Part shown: one piece after another, positions 62,501-64,000 of the stretch | How the letters are laid out: each line of letters begins with the position of its first letter | Position numbering within the stretch: the stretch's first letter is position 1 | Assembly (NCBI GenBank): GCA_018881555.1 | Contig: JACAXG010000012.1 | Location: forward strand, 11,628,181-11,692,180 | Reading direction: 5' to 3' | DNA: 64,000 bases | Source of the DNA: Amblyornis subalaris | Taxonomy: Eukaryota > Chordata > Aves > Passeriformes > Ptilonorhynchidae | Position numbers and translations under genes: made by a program | The notes under the pieces: generated by a model | What the model was told of the DNA's origin: nothing | Databases searched by the model: none | Seen by the model: the letters and a program-made list of their open reading frames with translations, nothing else

Positions 62501-64000
62501 AGCAAATGCATAAAACTGTTTTGCTTTTCTCTGTTTTGCTTAAACAGTAATATTTAAACAGTAATATTCCTCTCAGGAATTGGCTGACATTTAAATGTCT
62601 TACAAAAGTATTGTACATTGTGTAAAATATAATTCACAAACATTTTCTAAAATTAGCCTTTCTGAAAGCTTATTTAATTCTCATATTTTATTTTTAATTT
62701 CATTCTTTAGGCTAAAATCTAGTGCATGTATACCCCACAGACTAATGTACCTGAAGATTTTTTTTTGTTCATATGCATTTACAAATCAAAGTAATAGCAC
62801 ACGTTCCCCAAAAAAATTAATCTTGTTCCTCCCCTACTCCTTCCTTTTTTGTTGTAACATGCAAGCAATATTTCTTTAGAAAGAAGCTAAATAAAAAGTA
62901 GAATATTAAATGCATGAAGATTAAATACCAAGAATTCAATAATAGTAATCATGCAATAAATGGTATCCTCATAATATCTGCTCTTGGTTTTGAACAAAAT
63001 GAATCATACAGCGTAATTCTTATGGAAGCCTTTAATTACGGATGTGCTTTTTGTACTTCAAAACTGAACTGTTCTNTGACTGTAGGGGGAAAAATTAGGC
63101 TGAAGCTTTTATGAATCTTAAAAGTTCAGGATGAGAATAAAAATTAAAATGGTGTCTTAAAGTGAGAATGCAAACTTTAGGTTATTATCTCTTACAGCGT
63201 TACTGAACTTCTCCCACCATCAAAGTGAACCAAGAATTTCTGAAACTTTGACAATTATAGGCTCTATATAATCATTAATGTCATATGAATAAATAAAGCC
63301 TAATTAATTCAGCACTAATGAAATGAAGGAGGTTCAGACTGTTCATCACTGAAGGCTGTATTCCCTCAGTTCTGTTACAGTAATTCTTCGTTGTTGTCAT
63401 GTTACACAAATTACTTCTTAAACCCTCTAGTGGTCTTAAACAGCACAGTATTGCAGGATTTAATGAAATTCACCAAAAAAAGGTATATAATCAATAAAAT
63501 TAACTTGATATATCGGGGTTTTTTCCCCTGGCAATTATTATTTTAGCATATGTTAAAGATAACTTTAGTGGCAAATAGGAATAGAATTTGTATGTGGATT
63601 TGATACATTTGGAATTAGCCAAAATAACAGGATAGAAAAGGGATTAAGAAGATCTCTGTTAGAAAGGCAAGTGCATATTTATGGAAGGAAGACTAAATTG
63701 AGCCTTGCTCACATCCAGGANGATGTTTAAATAATCCTGAAATACTTAAATCACTTCAAAGCATTTTTTATCTTTTATTAAGTTCTTTTTCAAGAACTTT
63801 CTGAGTTCCCCTTGGTTTTTCTCTTTGCTTCTACCATAATGCACATCATGCATCAGCTTCTCTGTGAAGTTTTTGAATTTTTTACCATATATTCTGTGTT
63901 TCCTGACAGCTTGTCTCTGCCATTTTTGTGGAAAGAAAAAATCTGGAGATCAGATTATAGAGTTAATGGAGGGAGTCTGCTCCAAATCTAAACTTAAAAG
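59535..64000. other. Unique AT-rich non-coding DNA
   Basis: No gene, RNA gene or named repeat is recognised. The first 100 bases after the candidate exon (to about 59,630) include CCATTAATTAGAC and could be a 3' untranslated region, an intron start or a conserved element. T/G-rich sequence at 61.80-61.85 kb and A/C-rich sequence at 61.97-62.03 kb face each other. The 122-codon plus-strand ORF at 61.07-61.43 kb includes three ambiguous bases within 29 bases and has no domain. TAAT-rich sequence recurs at 60.89-61.01 kb and 63.25-63.33 kb. Confidence 0.55.
61803..62033. repeat. Opposed T/G-rich and A/C-rich low-complexity tracts
   Basis: A T/G-rich tract at about 61,803-61,849 (GGTTTAGGTTG, TTGTTGCTGTTG, TTTTTGTTTTAG) is followed about 120 bases later by an A/C-rich tract at about 61,969-62,033 (CAACCAAACTG, CAAAACAACCCCCAAATAAAC, GGAAACAAAACC). 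They are roughly complementary in composition and could pair loosely, but there is no exact inverted repeat of useful length, so a transposon with terminal inverted repeats is not supported. Confidence 0.5.

Noticed and set aside
1..64000. tRNA, rRNA, CRISPR arrays, operons or a novel multi-gene system
   Set aside because: I looked for tRNA-type A and B boxes, regularly spaced repeats and tightly packed same-strand ORFs by eye and found none. The window reads as vertebrate non-coding DNA. A tRNAscan-SE and Infernal search would settle the RNA genes.

Overview
The window looks like non-coding DNA from a bird, or at least a sauropsid. It is AT-rich and poor in CpG. It has few interspersed repeats, and nearly all of those I could recognise are CR1-type LINEs, the dominant retrotransposon of birds, turtles and crocodilians. 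I see no operon-like gene packing, no rRNA or tRNA gene, no CRISPR array and no complete protein-coding gene. About 80 single-base ambiguities (n) are scattered through the sequence, which suggests a draft or consensus assembly with masked or heterozygous sites. The most likely setting is a gene desert or the introns of a very long gene. Species and chromosome cannot be told from the sequence alone.

Layout: 1-5.9 kb holds no recognised feature apart from one unexplained 144-codon minus-strand ORF. At 5.95-6.36 kb a MIR-like SINE scrap abuts a CR1 3' end, both on the minus strand. At 8.60-8.72 kb there is a GC-rich minisatellite with a 40-bp unit in three copies. At 16.74-17.16 kb there is a very old CR1/L3-like reverse-transcriptase fragment (minus). 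From 21.3 to 24.1 kb ambiguous bases are unusually dense. At 26.9-27.48 kb a plus-strand CR1 joins an ORF2 5' segment to a CR1 3' tail. At 37.24-37.58 kb a minus-strand CR1 carries two internal deletions. At 49.6-51.06 kb an old plus-strand CR1 covers about 1.5 kb of ORF2 (endonuclease into reverse transcriptase). The rest is unique AT-rich sequence with short simple repeats and some TAAT-rich blocks that resemble conserved non-coding elements.

The best coding-like signal is at 59,401-59,534 (plus). A pyrimidine-rich AG acceptor is followed by 43 open codons, 30 of which end in G or C, then a stop and a GTACGT donor-like site. It could be a terminal exon, a stop-containing cassette exon or a non-coding exon. 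I do not recognise the peptide. I found no novel multi-gene system here. The ORFs of 60-150 codons seen throughout are what random AT-rich DNA and decayed repeats produce.
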